The notes under the pieces are model-generated. The model did not search any database. It was given only the letters and a program-made list of their open reading frames with translations, and was not told the DNA's origin. The position numbers and the translations under genes were made by a program. Positions 15,612-24,166 of a DNA stretch of 37,974 nt are shown here, piece by piece (the stretch's first letter is position 1; each line of letters starts with the position of its first letter). The stretch lies in assembly GCA_934133175.1 (NCBI GenBank), contig CAKPAX010000013.1, positions 1-37,974 on the forward strand, given 5' to 3'. This DNA comes from an uncultured Clostridia bacterium (GTDB lineage: Bacteria; Bacillota; Clostridia; TANB77; CAG-508).

Positions 15612-18182
15612 TTATATATTATCATTTCTTATTGTTTCAATAATATTTTGTTTATTTATTTTCTTTATAGCAAATCTCATTATAATTCCTATTATTACAA
15701 ATACAAATATTATTGAAATTATAATTGATTTTATTGGTATTATATAATTTGTTTGTATACTATTAGAAAATGCATTATATATTAAATATGACATTCCTAT
15801 TCCTATTGGAATTCCTATTATTAAAGCTTTTAAACCATAGAATATATTTTCTAGTCTTATCATTCTTTTAAACTCTTTTGATGTCATTCCAACAGATTTA
15901 AGCATTGCAAATTCTTTACTTCTTAAATTCATATTTGTTGTTATTGTATTAAATATGTTTGTTATTCCAATTAAGGTTATTACAGCAATAAATCCATAAA
16001 GAAAAATTGAAATAACTAATACCATTGAATTTAATTGCTTTTGTGTTTGCTCTAAATTATCTATAAGTACTTCTTTTTTTCCTTCTACATTAATTAAATT
16101 TTTTATATCATTCTCTAATTGGGTAGCATTAGAAGAATTTATATACATACTTTTTACTGTTTCTTTTAAATTTAATTTCTGCATAAATTCATCACTAACA
16201 ATTAAATATCCAGTATTTGAATATGAATCATCTAATCCCATAGGCTTTTTATTTGTTACATATACTATTTGCAATTCTTTTGTATTATTGTTTGAATCTT
16301 TTATGTTTAATTTATCACCTGTTTTTATATTATAAATATCTCCAAATACTTGCTTTCCATCATAATATGCTAAACCTTCATTAACTAAAATTGCACCATT
16401 TTTATATTTTTCTAAATTGCCTCCTAATTTTTTTACATATCTTTCATATTCTTCATTTCCAACTGAATGTATTGATATAGTTAATGTTTCATAATTACTA
16501 TATTCATATCCAGCTTTATCTTTTGCAAAATCTGTTAAATATTTATTTTCTTTATCAACAATTTCTATATCTCCTCTTATATGAATAGAATATTCTTTAA
16601 TATTATTCATTTTCGAAATTTCTTTATAAAATTCTATATTTTTACTTCCGAATATTCCCATATTATATGATAATTCTTGGTAATATAGCCCTGACATTTT
16701 AAATCCATATCCTATAAATGTTGATAATGAGATAAAAATAACTACACTAACTATTATTGAAATTATTGTTGTTCTATATTTTTTTCTGTTTCTTTTTAAA
16801 TTTTTATATGATATTTCTCCACCTATTCCAAAAATTTTACTAATTATTTTTGGGCATCTTATTTTTTTAGCTTTTATTTTTATATCTTGATTACTTCTAA
16901 TTGCTTCTATTGGAGATATTTTAGAAGCCTTTCTTGCAGAAGAAATACTAGATAAATATATAGTAATAGCACTTAATATAACTGTAAGTAATATTGGAAT
17001 AATAGGTACACAATATAAAAATTTTATTCCATTTAAAGAATCTTTTAAAAGAATATTAACAAGCCATAATAACACAGCTATTGCTATTATTCCTGAAATT
17101 ATTCCAAGTGGAATTGCTATTATTCCTAAAATTGCACCTTCAAATAAAACACTTTTCTTAATTTGTTTTGAAGTTGCTCCAATGCTTGAAAGCATACCAT
17201 ATTGTTTTATTTTTTCTGTTATAGAAATTGCAAAGCTATTTCTTATTACAAAAACACTTGAAACTATAATTATTACAATAACAACTCCAGCTATTGAACA
17301 CAATGTTGCTATAAGTCCATCATCAAAACTTGCTCCTTCATATGATAGTAATGTATTATTTACTCTTAAATCATATTTTTTTAATTTATATGTATTTCTC
17401 ATACCATTAACTGTTATTTGTTCTTCTGATTTTGTTGAATTATCAGCAACCTTCATTTCATTTAATTCTGCTGTATATTCTTCAAATTTATATTTATTTT
17501 TATATCTTATTGCAACATTTGCTTTATTTTTTACTTCATCCATTTTAGTAATGACAGTATAACCTGGTGCAGAATAAGGTTCTATGTTTCTATTTGTTCT
17601 TTCTATTATTCCTACTATTGTATATTCATTAGAGAACTCTGTTTCTATGTATTCTTTTTGCTCTTCATTATATGGATTTCTTTGATTTAATTCTTTTCCT
17701 TCTGAAATTCTTTTTCCTATATCTAATTTTAATTTTTGTCCAACTTTGTAATCAACTTTTCCATTTTGTATAATGCTTTCTTCTATAACAATTTCATTAC
17801 TATTTTCTGGTAACCTTCCAGAAACAAGATTTATTCCTATATTTTTGAAATCGTTTACAGCCATCAAACTTAAATATGGTTTATATTCATTTTTACTTTC
17901 TTTTAAATAACTATAACCTAAACTCTCTAAAAGATATGTTTGCTCTACATTTCTGTTATTTTGTAAAACTTTTATATCATTTTTTGGTACATCATATAAA
18001 GTAACATGATAATTTCCATCATCTTTTTTGGCGTTTTCTACTAATGTTTTTTGAACACTTGTCACCATACCTGCAACTGCACATATTAGTGCTGTAGAAA
18101 GTATAATACCAATTATAGTAACAATAGTTCTTTTTTTATTTAACTGTAAATCCTTAAAGATTAATTTTTTTATTATATCCAT
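15612..18182 (-). CDS. ABC transporter permease, two FtsX/MacB-type domains
   Basis: An 856-residue permease with an N-terminal helix (TIVTIIGIILSTALICAVAG, about 18-38) and a first periplasmic-type MacB core domain. Three helices form the first FtsX domain, with SIGATSKQIKKSVLFEG and SARKASKISPIEAIR. A second helix plus extracellular domain follows, and then the final three helices (SVGMTSKEFKRMIRLENIFYG). This duplicated architecture is that of peptide/antibiotic exporters and of the lipoprotein/macrolide MacB type. The start lies 2 bases past the ATPase stop, with AAAGGA inside the ATPase end, so the two are coupled. Substrate unknown; location after a two-component pair suggests a stress- or antimicrobial-responsive exporter. 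Confidence 0.9.
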   Translation of the reverse strand: MDIIKKLIFKDLQLNKKRTIVTIIGIILSTALICAVAGMVTSVQKTLVENAKKDDGNYHVTLYDVPKNDIKVLQNNRNVEQTYLLESLGYSYLKESKNEYKPYLSLMAVNDFKNIGINLVSGRLPENSNEIVIEESIIQNGKVDYKVGQKLKLDIGKRISEGKELNQRNPYNEEQKEYIETEFSNEYTIVGIIERTNRNIEPYSAPGYTVITKMDEVKNKANVAIRYKNKYKFEEYTAELNEMKVADNSTKSEEQITVNGMRNTYKLKKYDLRVNNTLLSYEGASFDDGLIATLCSIAGVVIVIIIVSSVFVIRNSFAISITEKIKQYGMLSSIGATSKQIKKSVLFEGAILGIIAIPLGIISGIIAIAVLLWLVNILLKDSLNGIKFLYCVPIIPILLTVILSAITIYLSSISSARKASKISPIEAIRSNQDIKIKAKKIRCPKIISKIFGIGGEISYKNLKRNRKKYRTTIISIIVSVVIFISLSTFIGYGFKMSGLYYQELSYNMGIFGSKNIEFYKEISKMNNIKEYSIHIRGDIEIVDKENKYLTDFAKDKAGYEYSNYETLTISIHSVGNEEYERYVKKLGGNLEKYKNGAILVNEGLAYYDGKQVFGDIYNIKTGDKLNIKDSNNNTKELQIVYVTNKKPMGLDDSYSNTGYLIVSDEFMQKLNLKETVKSMYINSSNATQLENDIKNLINVEGKKEVLIDNLEQTQKQLNSMVLVISIFLYGFIAVITLIGITNIFNTITTNMNLRSKEFAMLKSVGMTSKEFKRMIRLENIFYGLKALIIGIPIGIGMSYLIYNAFSNSIQTNYIIPIKSIIISIIFVFVIIGIIMRFAIKKINKQNIIETIRNDNI

Positions 18183-18184
18183 TA

Positions 18185-18865
18185 TTATACATTCCTTTCA
18201 TCTTTTATAATCTTTCCATCATCTATTGTTATAATTCTGTCTGCTTCTAATGCAATTTTTTCATCATGTGTTATTACTATAACTGTTTGATTAAATTTTT
18301 TATTTGAAAGTCTTAATAATGAAATTACTTCTTCTGATGCTTTACTATCTAAATTTCCTGTTGGTTCATCTGCAAGCATAATTGCTGGTTCATTTATAAT
18401 AGCTCTTCCTATTGAAACTCTTTGCTGTTGTCCTCCTGATAATTGATTTGGTAAATGATTTTTTCTATTTGACAATTTTAAAGTATTTAAAACTTCTTCT
18501 AATCTTTTTTTATCTACTTCTTTGCCATCTAACCTACATGGCAAAGTTATATTTTCCTCTACATTTAAAGTTGGAATTAAATTATAAAATTGATATATTA
18601 ATCCTATTTGTCTTCTTCTAAATATTGCTAAATTATCATTATTTAAAGTATATATATCTTTTCCATCTATATATACTTTTCCAGATGTTGGTCTATCTAC
18701 ACCTCCAAGTAAGTGTAATAATGTAGATTTTCCGCTTCCACTTGCTCCAATTATTGCAACAAATTCTCCTTTTTCTACTTTAAATGAAACATTATTTACA
18801 GCTCTAACTTCATTTTCTCCTTTTCCATATGTCTTACATAAATTTTCAACTTTTAAAATTTCCAT
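18185..18865 (-). CDS. ABC transporter ATP-binding protein (LolD/MacB family)
   Basis: A 226-residue ATPase with Walker A GASGSGKST (residues 40-48), Q-loop IGLIYQFYNLIPTLNVEEN, signature LSGGQQQRVSIGRA (142-155), Walker B IMLADEPTGNLD and the H-loop VIVITHDEKIA. It partners the downstream permease. Its start is odd: the good AAAGGAG site (ending near 18892) is 26 bases from the ATG. Between them are a hairpin (GTATG at 18886-18890 with CATAC at 18876-18880) and a 6-codon ORF (18868-18888, MFIIQK) that ends just before the real start. No in-frame alternative start codon lies nearer the ribosome site. Confidence 0.92.
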   Translation of the reverse strand: MEILKVENLCKTYGKGENEVRAVNNVSFKVEKGEFVAIIGASGSGKSTLLHLLGGVDRPTSGKVYIDGKDIYTLNNDNLAIFRRRQIGLIYQFYNLIPTLNVEENITLPCRLDGKEVDKKRLEEVLNTLKLSNRKNHLPNQLSGGQQQRVSIGRAIINEPAIMLADEPTGNLDSKASEEVISLLRLSNKKFNQTVIVITHDEKIALEADRIITIDDGKIIKDERNV

Positions 18866-18914
18866 ATTTATTTTTGTATGATAAACATACTCTCCTTTCT
18901 TATTATTTGATTTT

Positions 18915-18969
18915 ATTATATTTTATAAAAGTGACTATCAAGTGACTAAAAAACTATAAATTTAGTCAC
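18915..18969 (-). promoter_or_regulatory. ABC operon promoter with candidate response-regulator boxes
   Basis: The minus strand has a -10 TATAAT (18915-18920) with no good -35 at 17 bases, as expected for an activated promoter. Upstream are GTGACT direct repeats 11 bases apart (18931-18936 and 18942-18947 on the plus strand), and a third inverted copy (TTTAGTCAC, 18961-18969) that makes a 9-bp palindrome with 18942-18950. Direct repeats at one helical turn are the usual binding layout of OmpR-family regulators. The regulator gene is two genes upstream. Confidence 0.55.
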
Positions 18970-19002
18970 AAAAAAACTGTGCTATAAAATTTCACACAGT
19001 TT
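18970..19002 (-). terminator. Intrinsic terminator after the histidine kinase
   Basis: An 8-bp stem (18974-18981 with 18995-19002) with a 13-base loop; seven T follow on the minus strand. It separates the regulatory pair from the ABC operon, so the latter needs its own promoter. Confidence 0.8.
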
Positions 19003-19003
19003 C

Positions 19004-20221
19004 TTATTTCATATATTTTATAATAAATTCTGTACCTTTTCCCTTTTCTGACTTACAACTTATATAACCATTATCTTTTTCTATAATTGTTTTAGCTAAC
19101 GCAAGACCTATACCTATACTATTTTCTGATGAGTCTTTTCCTTTATAAAATCTTTCAAAAATATGTTTAATGTCTTCTTTATCTATTCCATTTCCTTCAT
19201 CTATAATTTGTATTTTTGTATACAAATTATTTTCCTCATAATTTATATAAATATTTTTATTTTCATCTGTATGTTCTATACAATTCTTTATTATATTTGT
19301 TATAGCTTCTTCTTGCCACTTATAATCTCCAATAAAGAAAGAATCTTCTTTGCCTTTTATTACAATATTTTGATTTTTTATTTCTATTGGTATTTCTAAT
19401 CTTTTTAAACAAGCTGATATTAATTCTTTTACATTTATCTTTTCTTTTATAAAGTCTTCTACACCCGCTTCTAATCTTGAGAATTTTAAAAGTGATATAA
19501 TTAAAAAACTTATATTTTCTATTTGTTTATCTATTTCAAAAATAAATCTTTGTCTTGTTTTTTCATCCATTTTAGGATTATCTTTTAAATTATCTAACAT
19601 TATAGATATAGAAGTTATTGGTGTTTTTAATTGATGTGATATATCTTGTACAGACACTTTTAGGCTTTCTTTATCTTGTTTTGATTTTTCCGCTTCTTCT
19701 TTTAACATTACCGTTATTTTATATAATTCATTTTTTAAATTACTTAACTCATCTTCGCTATTATCTTCTATTTTTAATTCATAATTTCTATTATTGATTT
19801 CATTTATATATTTTTTAATTTCATTAAGTTTTTTATTTCTACTTTTTATATATAAAATTGCTATAATAATCCACAATAAATTTATTATTACTGCCAAGGC
19901 TACATTAGTTTTTATATTATTATTCATTTGATTTTTTATAGTCAAAATACTATTTTCCTCATTTGAATACATACCATATCTTTTTAAAAGTTCTTTTCCT
20001 TCTATATTGTTTGCATCATCTTTATTTAAAATTTCTATAATTTTGTTTGTATCTACTTCTGGATAATTTTCTTTTATTTCTGATATTATTTGAGCCATCT
20101 TTATATTTATTTGTTCGTTAAAACTTTTATATTGTTTTATTGTATTTAATAACATTACAATTGATGTTGTTATAGTAATAATTATCATTGGTATAAGTAT
20201 TTTCTTTAAATATTTTTTCAA
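19004..20221 (-). CDS. Membrane sensor histidine kinase
   Basis: A 405-residue kinase with two membrane helices (about 9-28 and 105-124) enclosing a ~75-residue extracellular sensor segment. It has a short linker, the dimerisation/phosphoacceptor H-box SVQDISHQLKTPI (His196), the N-box IIKNCIEHTDENK, G1 DEGNGI, the F-box IFERFYKG and G2 GIGLALAKTI. The extracellular loop is longer than in BceS-type intramembrane sensors, so it may sense a ligand directly. It starts 1 base after the response regulator stop, forming one operon. Confidence 0.92.
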   Translation of the reverse strand: MKKYLKKILIPMIIITITTSIVMLLNTIKQYKSFNEQINIKMAQIISEIKENYPEVDTNKIIEILNKDDANNIEGKELLKRYGMYSNEENSILTIKNQMNNNIKTNVALAVIINLLWIIIAILYIKSRNKKLNEIKKYINEINNRNYELKIEDNSEDELSNLKNELYKITVMLKEEAEKSKQDKESLKVSVQDISHQLKTPITSISIMLDNLKDNPKMDEKTRQRFIFEIDKQIENISFLIISLLKFSRLEAGVEDFIKEKINVKELISACLKRLEIPIEIKNQNIVIKGKEDSFFIGDYKWQEEAITNIIKNCIEHTDENKNIYINYEENNLYTKIQIIDEGNGIDKEDIKHIFERFYKGKDSSENSIGIGLALAKTIIEKDNGYISCKSEKGKGTEFIIKYMK

Positions 20222-20222
20222 A

Positions 20223-20891
20223 TTAATCTCCTACTCTATATCCCAAACCTCTTACAGTTTTTATAATATTTTCATCTTCTAATTTTTCTCTTATTCTTTT
20301 TATATATACAGTTAATGTATTATCATTTACAAAATTTCCTGCTATATCCCATATTTTTTCTAATAACTCATCTCTTGTAATCAATTTATTTACATTAGAA
20401 AATAACATTAAGACAATTCTATATTCTAAACTTGTAAATATTATCTCTTGTTCTCCTTTATATACCTTTGCTTGATTCATATCTATTTTTATATCTTTAT
20501 ATTTTATAATATTTGAATTTATATCAGCTTTATTGTATCTTCTAAAAACTGAATTTATTCTTGATATAAGTTCTCTTGTTCTAAATGGTTTTATTATATA
20601 ATCATCTGCTCCCAAATCAAGCCCCATAACTACATTTGTTTCTTCATCTCTTGCTGTTAAAAATATTATTGGTATATCTTTTCTTTCTTTTACAAATTTA
20701 CAAATATTAAATCCATTTCCATCTGGTAATGTTATATCTAATAATATCAAATCAAAATCTTCTGTTTCAATTATTTTTTTAGTATCTTCTTCTGTTTTGG
20801 TAACTTTCACATTAAAGTTTTCTTGTTCTAATGAATATTTTAATCCTAATATTATGCTGTCACTATCTTCCACTAATAAAATTTTTTTCAT
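20223..20891 (-). CDS. OmpR/PhoB-family response regulator
   Basis: A 222-residue regulator. The receiver domain has the acidic pair ED (8-9), phosphoacceptor Asp52 in LILLDITLPDGNG, the FLTARD threonine and the KPF lysine near residue 102. The C-terminal winged-helix domain carries TSLEYRIVLMLF, ITRDELLEKIWDI, the NDNTLTVYIKRIREKL recognition helix and the IIKTVRGLGYRV wing. It is the first gene of the two-component operon and probably controls the ABC exporter next door, judging from similar TGACTA sequences in both promoters. Confidence 0.94.
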   Translation of the reverse strand: MKKILLVEDSDSIILGLKYSLEQENFNVKVTKTEEDTKKIIETEDFDLILLDITLPDGNGFNICKFVKERKDIPIIFLTARDEETNVVMGLDLGADDYIIKPFRTRELISRINSVFRRYNKADINSNIIKYKDIKIDMNQAKVYKGEQEIIFTSLEYRIVLMLFSNVNKLITRDELLEKIWDIAGNFVNDNTLTVYIKRIREKLEDENIIKTVRGLGYRVGD

Positions 20892-20906
20892 ATTATCACC
20901 GATTAT

Positions 20907-20950
20907 ATTATACCTATTTTTTTACTTTTGTAAATGACTATTTTGTCATA
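20907..20950 (-). promoter_or_regulatory. Promoter of the two-component operon with TGACTA box
   Basis: TTTACA (20929-20934), 16-base spacer, TATAAT (20907-20912) on the minus strand. Just upstream is the inverted repeat ATGAC-N6-GTCAT (20934-20949), whose TGACTAT core also occurs in the ABC promoter boxes, suggesting autoregulation. Confidence 0.6.
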
Positions 20951-20987
20951 TTTATAAAACAAATTTCCATGCAAAATATTATAATAT

Positions 20988-21031
20988 AAAAAACTAGCTT
21001 TTAATAATATAAAATTAAAAACTAGTTTTTT
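20988..21031. terminator. Terminator after ord homologue
   Basis: An 18-base arm pair (20988-21005 with 21014-21031) has one mismatch that is a G-T wobble in the minus-strand RNA, and an 8-base loop. A run of T follows on the minus strand; it could work in both directions. Confidence 0.85.
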
Positions 21032-21038
21032 ACAATAA

Positions 21039-22115
21039 TTATTTTACATATTCATTTAATGGTTTTAGTCTTATTTGTAAATCTCCCATTTTTTCTGTTG
21101 TTATATATCCTGGTTCTGCATTTATTACATCTGGAATTCTATTTACAATAGTTGCACAAGTAAGTTCTACTGTTGCTGGTTTTTCTACAGTTATAGTAGT
21201 TGTTGGTTCACCTTCAACTGTCCAAACATTTTTATCAAATTCATCTGGTGCATATACTTTTCCTATACATTCAGATTCTATTGTAATTCCTTCTTTAGTT
21301 TGAGTTGTTACAACAGCACTCATACCTGTTGCATCTCCTGCTTTTATTGTCATATTTAAAGTTGAAGAATATATATCTTCTTTATAAGTTTGTGGTACAC
21401 ATTTTTGTGTTTGAGAAATTACTGTTAAACCTAATTTTGAACATAACCATCCATTTACATTCCACATATATGATGGTAAATATTCTCCTTTATCTATTAC
21501 AGCCTTTCTTTCTTCATCTGTAATTCTATCTACAGATGCAACTTGTTTATCAAATTCATCTAATGTTAGTCCAGCACCATGTGCTTCTGCTAATGCTATA
21601 CCATAATCTTCTACATTATAGCTTGAACTTCCTTTTATTTTTGTTATTTTTTGTGTTGAACCTGATATTGATGATATAAGTTGCCCCCAATAAATATCCT
21701 GATATCCTGTTCCTGTTATTGTACAATTATTCTTTTTTGCCATTTCATCTATTTTTTTAGTTAATTGTGGATTAGAATTTTGTGGATAAAATGCTTCTTC
21801 ACATGTTGATATAGCATTTATTCCTAATTCTGCACATAACATATATGGTTCTTCTAATTCTGCAATTAAACTTCTTGTTGTTATTACACATATATCTGGT
21901 TTTGCATCTTCTAAAACTTTTCTAGCATCTTTTGCATCTGATACTACAATTCCTAATTTTTCTTTTCCTAATATATCTCCAATGTCTTTTCCTATTACTT
22001 GTGGATTAACATCAATTGCTCCTACTATTTCTACTCCTTTTTCTAACATATATCTCATTGTATATATGCTCATTTTTCCTACGCCGTATTGAACAGCTTT
22101 AATTTTACGTTCCAT
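21039..22115 (-). CDS. ord: 2,4-diaminopentanoate dehydrogenase-like (DapB-fold amine dehydrogenase)
   Basis: A 358-residue protein with an N-terminal dinucleotide fold (AVQYGVGKMSIYTMRYMLEKG, VGAIDVNPQVIGKDIG) like dihydrodipicolinate reductase, then ITTRSLIAELEEPYMLC and GTGYQDIYWGQL, typical of the NAD(P)-dependent 2,4-diaminopentanoate dehydrogenase family of clostridial ornithine fermentation. Family members oxidatively deaminate 2,4-diaminopentanoate to 2-amino-4-ketopentanoate. None of the usual partners (ortAB, oraES, orr) is in the window, so the substrate could be a related diamine. AAGGAGG precedes the ATG. It is monocistronic, with a strong terminator. Confidence 0.8.
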   Translation of the reverse strand: MERKIKAVQYGVGKMSIYTMRYMLEKGVEIVGAIDVNPQVIGKDIGDILGKEKLGIVVSDAKDARKVLEDAKPDICVITTRSLIAELEEPYMLCAELGINAISTCEEAFYPQNSNPQLTKKIDEMAKKNNCTITGTGYQDIYWGQLISSISGSTQKITKIKGSSSYNVEDYGIALAEAHGAGLTLDEFDKQVASVDRITDEERKAVIDKGEYLPSYMWNVNGWLCSKLGLTVISQTQKCVPQTYKEDIYSSTLNMTIKAGDATGMSAVVTTQTKEGITIESECIGKVYAPDEFDKNVWTVEGEPTTTITVEKPATVELTCATIVNRIPDVINAEPGYITTEKMGDLQIRLKPLNEYVK

Positions 22116-22192
22116 ATTGAAACCTCCTTTGTATTTTTTATTTTATATAATTTTTTTAATTATATACATTGATATATTATAAAATTCTTACT

Positions 22193-22861
22193 TTAGTTTT
22201 TTATATATTTTCCTTCTTGTTTTTTGACAATATCTCCAATTTTAAGTTCTGGATATAATTCTTTATATATAGAAATATTTCCTTCTCCATTTTCATATGT
22301 TAAATAAATTTTTTCATCTGTTATTTCTGTTACTATAAAATTTTTATTTTCATCTTCTTTTATAGCTGAATACATTTCATCTAATTTATTAAATGCTTCT
22401 TGATCTTTAATATTAAGTTCTCCATTATATATTTCAAATTTATTATTTTTTACTATCAATTTTGAGCCTAAATCTATATTGTAAAAATCATTTTTATTCA
22501 TTTGACATATATTATTAATATCCTTTTCTTCTAATTCTTTTCTATCTTCTTGAGATGTTGTAAGATATATATCAAATTCTTTTCCATTTTCTATATTTAT
22601 TAATGTTAATTTGTTATCTTTCATTCCATATACTACACATATATCATTTTCACTAATCTCTTTACTGTTATTTATTTCTTGTCTATTTTCCTTAACTTGA
22701 TTTAATTTTTTTTCAAATTCTTCTATGCTATTAGTATTTGATTTTTCTTCATTTTTATTTAAAGCTTTTGTTAATTCTTTTATAAAATCAGATAACAAAT
22801 TATTCACCTCTTTATTATTTAGAATATTTTTTCCAAGTTCACCTAAATTCATATATACCAC
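22193..22861 (-). CDS. Hypothetical acidic soluble protein
   Basis: I do not recognise this 222-residue protein. It starts with an amphipathic helix (NLGELGKNILNNKEVNNLLSDF), has a lysine/glutamate-rich coiled-coil-like linker to about residue 65, and then two beta-rich halves, each beginning with a strand that describes something read out as V-x-x-x-x-D/E-x-K-I/L-x-L (NDICVVYGMKDNKLTLI and FIVTEITDEKIYLTYENGEG). These may be small OB- or SH3-like barrels. It has no signal peptide. The frame opens with GTG at 22859-22861 (AAAGGA 4 bases away); ATG at 22852 is the alternative, with long spacing. Confidence 0.65.
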   Translation of the reverse strand: MVYMNLGELGKNILNNKEVNNLLSDFIKELTKALNKNEEKSNTNSIEEFEKKLNQVKENRQEINNSKEISENDICVVYGMKDNKLTLINIENGKEFDIYLTTSQEDRKELEEKDINNICQMNKNDFYNIDLGSKLIVKNNKFEIYNGELNIKDQEAFNKLDEMYSAIKEDENKNFIVTEITDEKIYLTYENGEGNISIYKELYPELKIGDIVKKQEGKYIKN

Positions 22862-23003
22862 TTATTCCTTTCTTCTTGCCCCTAAAACATGTTAAAAAGA
22901 ATAAATGCATTTTATAAAAAAGTTATATCACACAATTTTAAATTACACAATATCCACGAAAAAATTATTTAACAATATTATTTACATAAAGAACATTCTC
23001 AAC

Positions 23004-23032
23004 TTGAAAATTTATGTAAAATATGATAAAAT
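23004..23032 (+). promoter_or_regulatory. Promoter of the ATP-grasp gene, extended -10
   Basis: TTGAAA (23004-23009), 17-base spacer, TAAAAT (23027-23032) preceded by TGA. The transcript would have a leader of about 105 bases. Confidence 0.7.
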
Positions 23033-23043
23033 ATACCTCACAT

Positions 23044-23106
23044 AGCAATTATATATTGCTGTTTAATATATATTTTCTTTTGTTGCCTTAACATTGTTAT
23101 GTTAAG
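23044..23106 (+). other. Structured leader of the ATP-grasp gene
   Basis: Two hairpins lie in the 5' leader: AGCAAT/ATTGCT (23044-23060) and an 8-bp stem with TGTT loop (23087-23106). No known riboswitch fold is evident. The first hairpin is followed by a T-rich stretch, so attenuation is conceivable. Confidence 0.35.
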
Positions 23107-23144
23107 TTCTCATAAATATTTTATACATCAAAGGAGGAATAATA

Positions 23145-24011
23145 TTGGATTACTATTGTTTTCCAACAAAAACTGGAGATATTTCGGTATTTACTAATCT
23201 AGACCAATACATTGATTATAATGAAAAATTTTTTTACGAAATAACTCAAGAAGACGTAATGCTAGCTAAACAAAAAGGTAAATTATTATTATTTGATTTA
23301 CGAACACAAACTTTTATTGATTGTAATGGCAATACTATCAATATTAAAGGAAAAGAAATTTTCCCTCGGTGTAAAATACAAGAATCTGAACAATTACTCA
23401 ATTCAATTGAAAATAACGGAGGAAACTCTATTGTTACATTAAATGACTCAAAAATTGTCGAAAACTGGTTTGAATATGTAGAAGTACAAAGAAAATTTTT
23501 ACATACTACATTTGGAGAAGTTCAAAGTAATCTCCATTTTTACGAAAAAAAATTTGGAAATAAATTTTTTTTAAAGACCATAAAAAAGCAATTTTCAGGT
23601 ATATGTCATATCACACAAATAGGAAACTCTAAAGCTTTATCTGCTTTTATAGGACACAGTTTATTGGGTGGAAATATGTTAATATCAGATAACACCACTC
23701 CTGTAATTATTACAGATGCTCTTTCTATAATTAAAGATAATTATGGAAAAAGAGAATGGCGAGTTTTTGTCGTAAAAGACAAAATTTTGTGTATATCTAG
23801 AGCCTCTGACGAATTTGTAGATATTGAACCTTATATCATTGAAAAAATCAAAAAGAAAATAGATGAATTATCAAAAATATCTATTTTTCCTTCATCTTAT
23901 TGCGTTGATTTTTTTGAATATGATAATAATGGAGAAATATTATTTGATATTTGCGAATTCAATCCAATTGAAAGTTCTGGAGTATATATAAATAATGATT
24001 TAGTTTTTTAG
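23145..24011 (+). CDS. ATP-grasp protein resembling the R2K clade
   Basis: A 288-residue protein whose C-terminal two-thirds matches the ATP-grasp fold. It has FFLKTIKKQFSGICHI (about 142-157, the nucleotide-lysine strand followed by the F-S/T-G turn), REWRVFVVKDKIL (about 203), a metal-site Asp in YCVDFFEYD, and the terminal ExNPxESSG motif (ICEFNPIESSGVY, 269-281). This pattern is that of R2K-type ATP-grasps (DUF4343-like), which are proposed to ligate amino acids or peptides and often occur in phages or conflict systems. The start is TTG at 23145: a perfect AAGGAGG lies 7 bases upstream and no ATG is near. It is monocistronic with its own promoter and a strong terminator. Substrate unknown. 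Confidence 0.75.
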   Translation: MDYYCFPTKTGDISVFTNLDQYIDYNEKFFYEITQEDVMLAKQKGKLLLFDLRTQTFIDCNGNTINIKGKEIFPRCKIQESEQLLNSIENNGGNSIVTLNDSKIVENWFEYVEVQRKFLHTTFGEVQSNLHFYEKKFGNKFFLKTIKKQFSGICHITQIGNSKALSAFIGHSLLGGNMLISDNTTPVIITDALSIIKDNYGKREWRVFVVKDKILCISRASDEFVDIEPYIIEKIKKKIDELSKISIFPSSYCVDFFEYDNNGEILFDICEFNPIESSGVYINNDLVF

Positions 24012-24052
24012 ATTCTAAAAAGATTGTTAGATAGCATAATTATTCTACTATT

Positions 24053-24097
24053 AAGGAGTGTTAACAGTATTCTACTGAAAACACTCCTTTTAGTTTT
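24053..24097 (+). terminator. Strong intrinsic terminator after the ATP-grasp gene
   Basis: Outer stem AAGGAGTGTT (24053-24062) with 24080-24089 and inner stem CAGTA/TACTG (24065-24069, 24073-24077), followed by TTTAG and a run of seven T. Confidence 0.9.
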
Positions 24098-24166
24098 TTT
24101 ATAGTTATAAAAACTTGAAATATTAATATATACTAATATTTTTTATTATAAAAACGAAATTTTTAA

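Noticed and set aside
23044..23106. Leader of the ATP-grasp gene as a known riboswitch
   Set aside because: Only two simple hairpins; no conserved aptamer core that I can recognise.
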